In this document: one piece after another, positions 1-9,921 of the stretch | Layout: each line of letters opens with the position of its first letter | Position numbering within the stretch: the stretch's first letter is position 1 | Assembly: GCF_026151205.1 (NCBI RefSeq) | Contig: NC_087077.1 | Span: forward strand, 4,094,001 to 4,158,000 | From: Bolinopsis microptera | Lineage: Eukaryota > Ctenophora > Tentaculata > Lobata > Bolinopsidae | Length of the DNA: 64,000 nt | Direction of reading: 5' to 3' | Notes under the pieces: generated by a model | Database searches by the model: none | Told to the model about the DNA's origin: nothing | Seen by the model: the letters and a program-made list of their open reading frames with translations, nothing else | Made by a program: the position numbers and the translations under genes

Positions 1-796
1 TACATCAAGGAATACGTATTATAAATAATTCTTCAGGCCTGAAATATCGAAATGCTAGTCATTAATTCTAGTATAATCTGCCATCCGCACAGATAACATA
101 ATATGTTATTATGATAATACGGAGTATGCAAACTTTGCAAAATAATCACGTCGTAGGTACTAATGGGGTAATTGTAAAAGAGGAGGAGTTCAGATACAAG
201 AAATAAAATAATTATCATACAAGGACTGAAAGTGTGCTGGGTTTAAACTTCACGGAGTATTCTAGGAGCTGTAGAGCTGAATTGCTACTTGTCTAGTGGG
301 AATTTAAGTGGGAAACATTAAATAATTAAGAAAACTATAAATCTTACCACTGAGTTGACAGTACTGAACGGAGAATTATCGACATTACAAATCAGTAATC
401 ACTTCTCCCAAAACGAAAGAGAAACTGCAAAAAAGTAACAATTGATGAACGGCTACACACATCTTAAGTAGACACTACACGTTACACTCGTGTAAACTGT
501 AACTATATGGATCATTCACTGAGTTGTGCTAGAGAGGTCGCGAGGGAGAAAACAACAACAGTGCCAATGAATCCGAAGTGAAGCGCGCGTCATAAAGAGC
601 ACGATTTTATGCGCGCTGATTGGCTCAATGTCAAGACACGTGACCTCGGTATTTACATTTTACATCTCGTTTCACTTTCAGCATGTGCGTACTGATGCGT
701 ATGCTTATTTTTTGGTTCTACGTAGTAATGTATGTCATACAAAGATCGTCTTGAATTTCATCAGGCGGAACTGTAGAAAGATTTGTTTCGAGTCAA
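1..796. other. Intergenic, no gene seen
   Basis: AT-rich sequence without a convincing exon; the short open frames here are of chance length and match no family I know. The one non-random patch is around 600-645, which is richer in CpG and carries an inverted CCAAT box and a CACGTG E-box (listed separately). Confidence 0.5.
618..644. promoter_or_regulatory. Possible promoter patch: inverted CCAAT plus E-box
   Basis: GATTGGCT at 618-625 contains an inverted CCAAT box, and CACGTGAC at 637-644 is a palindromic E-box of the bHLH-zip/USF type. They are 12 bp apart in a short GC-richer stretch that includes GCGCGC. No coding start can be tied to it, so this is only a candidate. Confidence 0.15.
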
Positions 797-836
<40 letters not shown>

Positions 837-1053
837 CACCCTGATTTTTTTGTGAAACTTGGTTTCGAGATAGCAGTTGACCAACATACTAGGACCGGTG
901 ACCGAACTTATGAGGGGGTCAAAGTCCCAAAATTGTCACTTTAGACAACGGGGCGGGGCATCGTGTTCTTAAAGTTTTTGACGAATTTTTTTTACAGCAT
1001 ATTGTTTATCACATTTTTTTACACAAGATTTGCTGTATGCCGTAATTTTTAAT
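797..1053 (+). repeat. Internally deleted copy of the poly-G/TTAA foldback family
   Basis: It starts with 38 consecutive G, followed by the same arm that starts the large palindrome at 53856 (CCTGATTTTTTTGTGAAACT and onward through the GTTGACCAAC segment). At about 920 it jumps to a segment ending in GCTGTATGCCGTAAT. That end matches, in reverse orientation, the sequence at 13947-14036. The copy therefore looks like the 13.9-15.3 kb element with its centre deleted. The left flank reads TCAA where better copies have TTAA. Homopolymer length is uncertain in any assembly. Confidence 0.65.
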
Positions 1054-1238
1054 CCATTATTACAGTCACAATCAATTTATTTTGTCATCAGAGTTTGAAT
1101 TACGTAAAGAGACAATCTGTATTCCGCATGGTTCCCGGCGCGCTAGTTTGTCTACAAATTATTAATTCGCGCGTTACAATACAGAAGATGAATCCGAGAT
1201 TGTGGAACCAGATGATACGGTTTTTGAGGCATTTTAAT

Positions 1239-1815
1239 ACGGTCATTTAGTCTGTTAAAGTAATTTCAGAGTGCTGGAAATGGTTTCACGGTGTAGGGAG
1301 ATGTGTTTACTAACTATTTTGACGTCAAAATTATCGCCAGAGGCTCCCTGAGTCATGGAATGAACGGAATGAACAAAAATGAAATTTTTTCTAAAACTCA
1401 TCGGATTGCCCCAAAACAGGTCGGAATCGTTTGGTATTGACCCTTATAGTGTTCCTACAAAGTTTGGTGGCCCTAGCACTCCCAGAACGCCCACTAGAGA
1501 CTTGATTCCATTTCCGTATCAAAAAGCTGGTTCCTGAGTATCCGATATTGATACGGTCATTTCAGTCTGTTAAAGGGGCTGCAGAGTGCTGGAGATGATT
1601 GTACGGTGTAGGGGGATGTGTTTACTAACTATTTTGACGTCAAAATAGTCGCCCAAGATTCCCTGAGTCATGGAATGAACGAAATGAACAAAAATGAACA
1701 TTTTTCTAAAACTCGTCGGATTGCCCCAAAACAGGTAGGAATCGTTTGGTATTGACCCTAATAGTGTTCCTACAAATTTTGGTGGCCCTAGCACTCCCAG
1801 AACACCCATTATACC
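1239..1815. repeat. Two tandem copies of a 314-bp unit
   Basis: The segment starting TACGGTCATTT near 1239 recurs at 1553 with about 90% identity over some 260 bp, including TGTGTTTACTAACTATTTTG, the GACGTCAAAAT motif and a GGTGGCCCTAGCACTCCCAG block. Spacing is 314 bp. The minus-strand frame over copy two is not kept in copy one, so I do not call it coding. Confidence 0.8.
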
Positions 1816-3240
1816 GTTGGCTGGATTCAAGAATTTAGAACCAGTTGAGCAGATAAAACGGATTTTGAGAAATTTTGTCTGCTTGTGTTGTTGCAGAGAG
1901 TTGAATTTGGTTCAACAGTATTCAAACAAGATGTGTTCCAACGTCCACTAGAATCCGGTTCCATTTTCTTCCAAGAAGCTGTAGACAAGGTTGTTTGAAA
2001 TTTAAATTTAACCTCTCTGGTAATACAACTTTTTACTTGGATGGATTTCAATAATTAAAGAGAGCAGATTGTTACTTTGTTATTTTTGAGATTTGATTTT
2101 TTGATATCATATGTACAAATGTATAAATCAGTTTCTACAAATTGTAACAGCAATTGGCAGTAATAAAGCGGTAGTAATAGTTTTGCACAACATCAATCAT
2201 AATATCATTCAATACTTCAATACCTTCAAAATAATTTAACTCGGTTATAATAATTTAAACGCAGATCTAAAAGAACTAAGCACAGTAGTAGTGTGCGCTT
2301 AGGGGGTAATTTGGTAGAAGGAGTTAAAGTTGAGAGTTTTAGGCGAGGTCAGAGGTGTCTTTAGCTTTTCTTTACTTTCGAGATAGAGGGGGGACAATTG
2401 AGACAAGTTCGTAAACTAATGTAAAGCGAAGTGGAGTAAAGTATAAATACTACTTGTCACAAAATGAGTCACAGTATAGGATTCTGTACCCTCAGTACTG
2501 GAACTTACAAACTTAAAAACGTCAAACATTGGGACTTAAGAGTCAAGGCCCAAGAAACAAGAACACCCAGAGCTCAAAAGACAAGAACCTATAACCAAGC
2601 CCTAAGACCTAAGGGTCTGAAGCCTAAAAGTTAAGAGCCCGAAGCCGCTTATTGGATGAAAATACGACCTTATAAATAATTCCTTATCGCATTCATGAGG
2701 TCATTCACGTGTCTGAATCGTAACAATATCATTATCAATGTCTCTGAATTCCGTGCAAAATTCAAATCAATTTCTCTGATCTCGTTCTTAAAAGTGTTAT
2801 AATTGTCTTGGTAAATCTCGTTGCTACTAAAACAATATTGCAAAACATTCTTACGTCCTTCTCTTTCAAAACTTTGTTAATTATCACCTTATCATGAAAC
2901 CTGGAGATGGGCCGACTGGCTCATTCAAAATACCAGTCAAGACCATTCAAAACTAACCACTTGGAATGCTCGGAATATCAAGAACTTAAATCTAAACAGC
3001 TTAAAATAAGGGTACAGAATCCGTGGGAGGTTCCGTAGTAATTGGGCTGTAAGTTTCAAGGTCTTTACAATAATTTACGATCATATTAAAATGTGTTATT
3101 TGGACTTAAAGAAATGCTCGAATCAGGACGGATATTAAACAGCGTACAGTAGGATGAAGTTCCAGGCAAGGTTGGAGGAAGGTAGAGGTGAAGCTGTGGG
3201 TAAGGATAGTAGGCTGGGAAGGATCCATTTCTGATCCCGC
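1816..3240. other. Intergenic, nothing recognised
   Basis: No exon, RNA gene or repeat could be supported. A purine-rich stretch near 2540-2650 contains loosely repeated AAGACCTAAG-like words but no regular period. Confidence 0.4.
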
Positions 3241-3306
3241 GAGAGCAAATCCAGTTCCAAGTGAGAGCAAATCCAGTTCCAAGTGAGAGCAAATCCAGTT
3301 CCAAGT
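3241..3306. repeat. Three perfect copies of a 22-bp unit
   Basis: The unit begins GAGAGCAAATCCAGTTCC and repeats at 3241, 3263 and 3285 without a mismatch. Read on the minus strand it gives a repeated Leu-Glu-Leu-Asp peptide in a short frame, which I regard as accidental. Confidence 0.9.
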
Positions 3307-4068
3307 CTCGACAAGCTGCTTATCATTTTGTTCAGGAGGTATGGGAGCCCGGAGGAAGAATTAGGGTTGGTTTCTGAAGAGGTAGTGATACCAAGATAGG
3401 GGATTAGGGGATGTTAGGTAAGTGCTGATAGGTGCTCCCTAGCTAGTTATAACAAGCTATTTTGTCCCATTCGTAAATATCTAAGCTTTTGTGTTGATCT
3501 GAAACTCATTGTCTGGAACTGTTGTTATCAAATTCTGGAACTGTTGTAAGCTTTGTCTGGATCCAGCAGGAGAAGGGGGAAGAAGGAACTCTGTAGCAGG
3601 ACAAGAAGGCGCAGTCTTCTTTCTTCACGACCAGTTGGCCGCACAAACAATCAGATCACATTCAAAATTACATCATATCTCTCATTGCCAGTAATAAATA
3701 ATTTAAGTTTCACAGTTAACTCCATCCAGTAATTATTATGATAGTAGTTCAAAATACAAACCAATAGAGCAATGGTCTTTCAACGTTATCTATCTTTGCA
3801 TCCTGAAGTGGGTTAGGTGAAAATTCGTCGACCGCACGTAATCGTAGATTCAGAGTGTAAACAAAATTTGTGAAAATGGGGATCGTACAGTTATTTTTCA
3901 AATCTGACAGTTGAGAAGTCAAGAAACGTTCTTTTATCAGGCTAAACGAAATATATCAAACTCGAAAAGCTGACATTTGCAAATTTATCGAATGAAAAAC
4001 ATGATTCATCTTTAGGTGTATATTTTCATGATATCTAGGATGCAACTTGGAATACTATATATTATATA
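3307..4068. other. Intergenic, nothing recognised
   Basis: AT-rich sequence with no supported gene. It ends at the TA dinucleotide that forms the left target site of the Tc1/mariner-like element. Confidence 0.4.
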
Positions 4069-4407
4069 CAGGGTGGCCCATAAGTGACTACCCACACGCA
4101 ACCTCTTAATAACTCACGTAATTCGTCTCCAAATTGCACCAAAATTTCAGAGATTATACATAGATATGGGTCAAACTTAGATTTCCTGAAAGTTTCGTAA
4201 GCCACGCCCAATTACAGTGGGCGTGGCGTGACACTCCCTCTTTTTCACTATTGTCTTCATAAAATGAGAACGCTTTAAGCTAAGAACTCCAAATTTTTTG
4301 CACACATTTGTCTTGATAATTGAAAACCTTTCCCAAAGTTTCAAGTTCATTGGTTAAAATATGGCTAAGTTATGACCATTTCAAAACTCATCGGATACGT
4401 GATCCGA
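4069..4407 (+). repeat. Left terminal inverted repeat of the Tc1/mariner-like element
   Basis: Pairs with 5215-5549. It contains its own small internal palindrome, GCCACGCCCA...TGGGCGTGGC, around 4202-4228, which is conserved in the other arm. Confidence 0.85.
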
Positions 4408-4593
4408 GCACTCAGTCAGTGATCTCGTCACTTGGTTAATGGCCTGTTTGGCTCACATGCACCGCTTGATTGGTTGATGGGCCGGCCTATACAGCTGACA
4501 GCACCTAAAACGCTATCACACGAATTTATGGTGGTGTCACCATTTCAGGGCTTGTTAGCCCTGCTAGTCACAGGTTCCTTACAATCAATAAAA

Positions 4594-4992
4594 ATGGTTC
4601 ACTATCCTCCCTTTACTGCAGAACAACGATTGTTCGTCTACCTGAAGAAAGAAAATGGGGAGTTCTACCCTCAGATTAAACGACAATTTCAGATGAAATT
4701 CAACCGACCACCCCCTAGCCGGAAAAGCTGCTTTGACATTCATCACAAGATCAAGTTTACGTTTTCTGCACACGATCGGCGAAGAGTCGGCAGAAGACGA
4801 ACTGCGAGGACTGTAGAAAACATCACGATGGTTGTTGGTGACGTGATGGACACACCTAAGATTGGCACCCGGAAACGAGCTCCTGCCTTAGACCTCAGCA
4901 GAACAACCCTTCAGCGAATCCTAAAGCAAGACCTTTCTAACCGGGCCTACCGAATCACAAAGAAACACAAACTTTTGGACCGTGATTTCTAA
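4594..4992 (+). CDS. Truncated transposase, helix-turn-helix DNA-binding part only
   Basis: A 132-residue frame starting at the ATG for MVHYPPFTAEQR; the frame stays open upstream to 4432 but only with a non-ATG start. Residues 8-45 have the pattern of the first helix-turn-helix found in many IS630/Tc1-type transposases (EQR-F-V---Y--NGEF, then KFNRPPPSRK). The RRVGRRRTART basic linker and a second helix-turn-helix, with TTLQRILKQDL, follow. It stops at LLDRDF, where a full transposase would enter the catalytic DDE/D domain, so no nuclease can be made. Such a product could bind TIRs and compete with active transposase; that role is inference. It lies wholly between the two TIRs. Confidence 0.7.
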   Translation: MVHYPPFTAEQRLFVYLKKENGEFYPQIKRQFQMKFNRPPPSRKSCFDIHHKIKFTFSAHDRRRVGRRRTARTVENITMVVGDVMDTPKIGTRKRAPALDLSRTTLQRILKQDLSNRAYRITKKHKLLDRDF

Positions 4993-5169
4993 TCGAGGAT
5001 AGATTTCGCCAACACATTCCTTGAACATCTTAATTGAAATTATTGAATTGTTTTTGTGTGGGAATTTTTATTAGTTGATTTCATTTATTGATTTATCCTA
5101 AAAATTTGTGTTTTCCTTTCTAGCAAAGACATCATCGGTATCCAATCAAAGCCTAATGAACCTCATTAA

Positions 5170-5210
5170 TACACGCTAACGCCTTACTCTTCGTAAGGCG
5201 TTAGCGTGTA
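5170..5210. repeat. Perfect 18-bp stem hairpin
   Basis: TACACGCTAACGCCTTAC (5170-5187) and its exact reverse complement (5193-5210) flank the 5-base loop TCTTC. It sits just inside the right TIR of the Tc1/mariner-like element. No T-run follows, so it is not a simple terminator. Confidence 0.9.
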
Positions 5211-5214
5211 CTCA

Positions 5215-5549
5215 TCGGATCACATATCCGATGGATTTTAAAATGGTCATAACTCAGCCATATTTTAACCAATGAACTTGAAACTTTTGGAAAAGTTTTC
5301 AATTATCAAGCCAAATGTGTGCAAAAAATTTTGAGTTCTTAGCTTAAAGCGTTCTCATTTTATGAAGACAATAGTGAAAAAGAGGGAGTGTCACGCCACG
5401 CCCACTGTTATTGGGCGTGGCTTACGAAACTTTCAGGAAATCTAAGTTTGACCCATATCTATAATCTCTGAAATTTTGGTGCAATTTGGAGACGAATTAC
5501 GTGAGTTATTAAGAGGTTGCGTGTGGGTAGTCACTTATGGGCCACCCTG
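5215..5549 (-). repeat. Right terminal inverted repeat of the Tc1/mariner-like element
   Basis: Reverse complement of 4069-4407 with scattered single-base differences and a few small indels. It ends ...GGGCCACCCTG directly before TA. Confidence 0.85.
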
Positions 5550-5589
5550 TATATACTACAATGTACTGCAATTCAGAAAATTCTAACGC

Positions 5590-6537
5590 CTAAGACTGAT
5601 GAACGAAAGACTTAGACCTGAAATCAAGTTTAAAAGATCTCAATGTTACTTTATTGTGCATTCTAGGAGGCTTAGTGGTAGGAGGGACAAACCTATTCTC
5701 TATGAAGCTTTGCCTAACCTTAGAGCGGATCATTGGGCCTCTTAAGTGCTCGTACTGACGGGGATGATGTCCCTTAGATAATGCCCACAAGAAACCTAAA
5801 GCCAAAGGACCACAATCATAAGAATTACCCTGCACCTGCGTATCAATATACCTAACTAAAGTAGTGAGAGGTCTTAACTTAAGAATACAGTGAGTGATGG
5901 ACTTATCTAAAACAGTACTGTTCTCTAAACTAGCTGAGGTTTTCATGGAATCAAAAATTTCTACAACATGAGGTTCACTTATGAAAGTAAGGGCGTTAGA
6001 TATACAGAACCAATGTAAATTACTAGGATTAATTATCTGGATAAACTTACTGTCAACTGGACTAAAACTACTATAACTATAAGGACTGGATAAGCAAGTG
6101 TCTTGAAATGAAAATGAGTTGGAACGATGAATTTTACACATGTTGCTATAACTATTAACTATAATATCATCATACCATGTACTAGAACTTTGACAAATAT
6201 CATATTGCTCCGAATACATACTAAGTCTTCCTGTGTCGGAGTGAGTGAGCCAGTTACTAGATACTGAAGTTGATTTTGATTCTGCACTAACCTTAATCTT
6301 CTTACGCTTAGCACCAGCTTGTGACGGCTGTGCTCTCTTAAAGCCTGAGGACGGTTCAAAATCAAATATATCAAGTACTGGGCGCTTACTTTTATCAACA
6401 CTAGGTGCGGGCTTAGACTGATCAGAAACAGGGGTACTTAACTTAAAGATTACAAGACAGGCTGAACGTGAAAATTCTAGGAATGCATGTTTAGAGAGTA
6501 GATTAGACTTAGTGTTGGAAAACTCATAGCAATTTGT
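5590..6537 (-). CDS. C48/Ulp1-like cysteine protease domain, 5'-incomplete
   Basis: The minus-strand frame is open from 6537 to the stop at 5590 (315 residues); the first ATG is at 6219 and gives 209 residues. Counting from that Met, the catalytic set of the Ulp1/SENP (C48) fold is present in order: His69 in NLHW, Asp90 in EIFDS, Gln130 and Cys136 in QGNSYDCG. C48 enzymes cleave ubiquitin-like proteins or, in transposons, have unknown roles. Upstream of the Met the frame contains an AKRKKIKV nuclear-localisation-like patch, so translation probably starts further 5'. A related peptide ending QWLESSQRDK continues in another frame above 6530, suggesting a frameshift or missed intron. The gene stands alone beside transposons; such orphan proteases are often transposon passengers. 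Confidence 0.6.
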   Translation of the reverse strand, partial: TNCYEFSNTKSNLLSKHAFLEFSRSACLVIFKLSTPVSDQSKPAPSVDKSKRPVLDIFDFEPSSGFKRAQPSQAGAKRKKIKVSAESKSTSVSSNWLTHSDTGRLSMYSEQYDICQSSSTWYDDIIVNSYSNMCKIHRSNSFSFQDTCLSSPYSYSSFSPVDSKFIQIINPSNLHWFCISNALTFISEPHVVEIFDSMKTSASLENSTVLDKSITHCILKLRPLTTLVRYIDTQVQGNSYDCGPLALGFLWALSKGHHPRQYEHLRGPMIRSKVRQSFIENRFVPPTTKPPRMHNKVTLRSFKLDFRSKSFVHQS

Positions 6538-6858
6538 TTATCTCGTTGAGATGATTCTAACCATTGTAATGACCAAGATGACCACTTATTTCCCATCAAA
6601 AGACCGAAGCTGAGATATCTTGTATGAAGTGTGTCAATCGATGCTCGTGAGAGTGTAAAACTAAGGTCTGAACTGAAAACACAACAACCCGAAGTCCGAA
6701 GACTCTAAAACCATGATCATTTAAAATTAAATACACAAGACGAAAGTTTAGCTCTTATCAGAAGCAGAGATATCTTAAAACAAGTGAGATAAAGGGTGTG
6801 GTCATACATATAACTTTAGTCTAAGGGTCACGAAATCCTCTCCGAACCTCAGCGTGGT
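6538..6858. other. Probable decayed upstream part of the C48 frame, then unassigned
   Basis: On the minus strand about 6530-6610 encodes a peptide that would extend the protease N-terminus in a shifted frame (MGNKWSSWSLQWLESS). The rest holds nothing I recognise. Confidence 0.3.
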
Positions 6859-7090
6859 GTGGCCTGGTTGGCAGTAACGGGTGGTGTGCTCTCTTGTTGA
6901 GTACAAAGGTTGGGACTTGCCAACTCAAAGTTCCGATGTGGCCTGGTTGGCAGTAACGGATGGTGTGCTCTCTTGTTGAGTACAAAGGTTGAGACTTGCC
7001 AACTCAAAGTTCCGATGTGGCCTGGTTGGCAGTAACGGATGGTGTGCTCTCTTGTTGAGTACAAAGGTTGGGACTTGCCAACTCAAAGTT
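6859..7090. repeat. Three tandem copies of a 79-bp unit
   Basis: GGCCTGGTTGGCAGTAACGG starts copies near 6861, 6940 and 7019 with only a few substitutions. Open frames on both strands across it are by-products of the 79-bp period. Confidence 0.9.
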
Positions 7091-8150
7091 ACCATAGGAA
7101 CCAGGAAGTCGACACTAACAGCTACCAAGCATCAGGAAATTTCTCTTTCAGATATCAGGATACCAGATAGTACACGCACGAATGACGACACGTTAGACAA
7201 AGATACCTAGCTCTAAGAGCTATTAAATCACCAAGAAATTCTCCTTCGGCTTTTAGGTCCCAACGAAGTCACCCACCACAGAGCTACGGATTCCAATTCG
7301 CTCATTCTGACTACAAAGACACACTGATAATTAGTAGTCTTTGCACTCCCTCAAGTAACCACTATTCAGGTCTTTTTCAGTTAAGACAGGTAATGCATAA
7401 GGGCTGACACACGCTAGACACAGGCTCGCGATAAGACAGAGTTAGGGATTTCAAATCTCTCACTCTGACAATGAGGAGTGAGGACACACTGATAGCGAGA
7501 ATCCTTAGCACTTCTCCCTCCAGTGACCATATTCCAGGTCATCTCAGCTAGACAGCTAAGGGCTCATCTTGAGGCCATCACATTTTACCTAGGATTAGGG
7601 GACCGGGTTAGCTTTGCCACACTCTTCATTGAAGTGTGACAAAACGCTCTACAATCATCTAATAGCAGCAGAGTTCGACTGACACCATTACTGGTTCTAA
7701 TCAGTTTATACAGCAGAAGTTCTTAACGTTCGAAAACAGTTCATCTTGGACATCCTCCAGAGATGCTCTATCATAGCCTGTCGCATTACACAGGGAACCC
7801 TTAGATCTACAGTACCCTGGTGGACAGCATAGCTCACTAAAGCATAATCGGACCAGGAACAAACAACAATGCAATGCCTCAGGGATGCAAATATTATGAC
7901 ATCAAAATTTTAACAAATGCATTACTCAAACTTTGGATTCAATTTGTTAGCCCAATGTTAGATGGTAACAATACAGGACAGACAATCCTCCTTTACTTTC
8001 ATTGAGAAAATAGTACCCACTATTTGCATTAGACATGGCAAGTATCTGGACTAATGATAACTTAGGATCCCCATCAATCATTAATTCCTCTCAGATTCCC
8101 AGGCTGCATTTAAAGCGCCTAACAGCACCAGTTTTAACTCCAGGTTCGTT
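7091..8150. other. No intact gene; possible retroelement debris
   Basis: No exon could be supported. The RNase H relic recognised downstream of the MITE suggests that the end of this stretch, adjacent to 8150, once belonged to the same retroelement, but I could not align it. Confidence 0.3.
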
Positions 8151-8411
8151 CAGGGACGTAGCCAGGATTTTTCTTTGGGGGGGGGGGGGGGGGCCTGTCG
8201 GCGAGCCAACGCGTCCATTCCAGCTGCGCAGCGAGCAAGCTGTGGCGGAGGTCGTGGGCCCAGGGCCCAGCGGGGCCCAGGGGCGGAGCCACTTGGCGGG
8301 GGCTAGGGTGGCGCAGGCCCCGGAAAATTTTGCAAAATAGATTTTGACATTTCCTACGGTCTAGGGGACACTAGCCCCCCCCCCCCCCCTGTCTACGTGC
8401 CTGGGTTCGTT
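8143..8411. mobile_element. hAT-like MITE with 8-bp target duplication
   Basis: The element is 8151-8403. Ends CAGGGACGTAGCCAG and (reverse complement) CAGGCACGTAGACAG match at 13 of 15 positions. It is flanked by a perfect direct repeat GGTTCGTT (8143-8150 and 8404-8411), the 8-bp target duplication typical of hAT transposons. The interior is very GC-rich, begins with a G run and ends with a C run, and has no transposase. It interrupts an RNase H relic. Confidence 0.8.
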
Positions 8412-8960
8412 CTGAACATCTCAGACCAACTCAATTCAATAGGTATTCACATCGAGTAGAACTTGGATGTTCCAGGGCATGAAGGAGTAACGGTAAAGAA
8501 CTAGCGGACGAATTAGCAAGGGATGATCAATCCAACAACATCCCCATAGGACCAGAACCCTTTCTCCCAATTAGGCCAAACTCAGTGACAAAGGAAAATC
8601 ACACTTGAGATGTTCCTTCACAAACATAAATACAGGTATTTTAATTTTTCTGGAACTCACATCAGATGGCTGACATGGCCACTGTCAGGATAGATCACAG
8701 CCCACTAGTTTAACAACGTCAACTTCGAGACACAAGATTGTGGACACTTTCAGGAGAAGCAGAAACATCCCAGCACCTCCTCTGCAAGGGCATCCATATC
8801 ATGACACTCAGAATGAGGATAATTGGAAAACCACTAAGGACTACGGAGGATCTTAACTGTTCTAACCAATCTTTCCCCTTTAGCAAAGTCACCCTGAACT
8901 CTACTGTGGTGAGTAGAGTGTTACACTTTGTAACGGTGCTTAGCTTTTCTTAGTATTATA
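8412..8960 (+). pseudogene. Retroelement RNase H tail, frameshifted
   Basis: Around 8420-8580 the plus strand reads QLNSIGIHIE, then VPGHEGV, then after a one-base shift GKELADELARDD: the last helix and final catalytic Asp region of RNase H from an I/Jockey-group non-LTR retrotransposon. Further on, SGEAETSQHLLCKG (about 8752-8793) matches the zinc-binding tail that follows RNase H in such elements. Stops and shifts break the frame at several points, so it is dead. The hAT-like MITE at 8151-8403 inserted into or next to it. Confidence 0.6.
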
Positions 8961-8999
8961 GCTTTCAGTTCATGTTTCTAGTAAGCCTGTGGAACTATG

Positions 9000-9735
9000 C
9001 TGACACAGGACACTGTCCACTTTGCGGATGGAGACACTGCAACATTAAGCACATTTGGTAGCTTGCAACTTCTCGCTGAACAACAAACGATACAATTGGA
9101 GGCATGACAACGTGCTGCGGGTCATTGCAAAATCCCTACTGGATCAAATAGAGAAGTTCAACAACAAAGATTTCAAACTTGAAGTTCAGGACTGGACAGG
9201 CTTCAAGTCATCTAGCAGCTGTTACCAAAAACCAAAGACGAAGATGAAAAGAGAGAGCCCTTTTGAGAAAGACCAAGATTGGCAGATTATCTGGGACGAA
9301 GATGACCTCCCAGCACAGTTCCCCCAGCACATCTACGGAACTGCAGAACGTCCCGATATTGTAGTCTGGTCTGATAAAGGAAAGGTGGTCATATTAGTAG
9401 AGTTGACAGTTGGTGACGAGAGTAACTTTAGTGACCAAGTAGAACGTAAACAAGCACGTTACAACAGAGAGCTTATTCCTGGGCTGCATGGCAGTGGGTG
9501 GAAAGCTCAGCTTTTTACGGTAGAGGTTGGGTGTAGAGGCTTCTGGCATCATACCTTACCAGCCCTACTAAACTACTTTGGTGTTACAAAGAGAGTAAAG
9601 AAAGCAGTGTTCCAAGAGGCGGCTTTGGTTGCTCTCAGATGTTCCTATGCAATCTGGTTAGCAAGAGAAAACAAGAAGTGGAGTCCCTGCTACAACATCG
9701 CACAAAGACCCACTGTTCTACCATCAACTGAGTGA
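9000..9735 (+). pseudogene. Restriction-like endonuclease end of an R2/CRE-type retrotransposon
   Basis: The open frame 9055-9735 (226 codons) begins WRHDNVL-type sequence and contains RPDIVVWSDKGKVVILVELT, a PD-(D/E)xK-like core (Pro-Asp, then Glu about 15 residues on), followed by ERKQARY and VEVGCRGF. This is the C-terminal restriction-like endonuclease domain of the CRE/R2/NeSL type of non-LTR element, which nicks target DNA. A CPLCGW...HCNIKH zinc-finger segment lies just upstream at 9014-9054 in a frame shifted by one base, so the element is broken there. No reverse transcriptase of this type is seen upstream. The first codon of the open frame is TTG, not a real start. Confidence 0.7.
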
Positions 9736-9921
9736 GCTGAGTGTTGGGCCCTTAAAACATTGTTTAAAGCCACACCTGGAATCTCAAGTACCAGGATCAG
9801 TGATGGAAGCTAAGCAGATACATAGATGGAGTTGCTATCGAAAGATATAGAACTCAGGTATCCAACATCGTACCTTGATTATATTGTAGTATTTTCTCAG
9901 ATCTGGTATTGATACTTCTAA
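9736..9921. other. Junction between two retroelement fragments
   Basis: Short AT-rich spacer with no coding potential. The reverse transcriptase frame to its right opens at a stop codon at 9919-9921. Confidence 0.4.

Larger units (their letters stand above)
4069..5549 (+). mobile_element. Tc1/mariner-like transposon, internally deleted
   Basis: A 1481-bp element bounded by CAGGGTGGCCCATAAGTGAC at the left and its reverse complement at the right, flanked by TA on both sides (4067-4068 and 5550-5551), the target duplication of the IS630/Tc1/mariner superfamily. The terminal inverted repeats are very long, about 339 bp (4069-4407) and 335 bp (5215-5549), and differ by only a few bases. Inside is a 132-codon frame for the N-terminal helix-turn-helix part of a transposase; the DDE/D catalytic part is absent. 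The element could only move using a transposase supplied elsewhere. Near-identical TIRs suggest recent activity. Confidence 0.85.

Noticed and set aside
628-855. Frame ending in a run of Gly, and a similar Gly-rich frame at 8035-8340
   Set aside because: Both are poly-G tracts of mobile elements read as codons.
6840-7100. CRISPR-like direct repeats
   Set aside because: Copies are contiguous 79-bp units with no unique spacers, in an animal-type genome.
6849-7210. Overlapping frames on both strands over the 79-bp repeats
   Set aside because: By-product of the repeat period; no family match.
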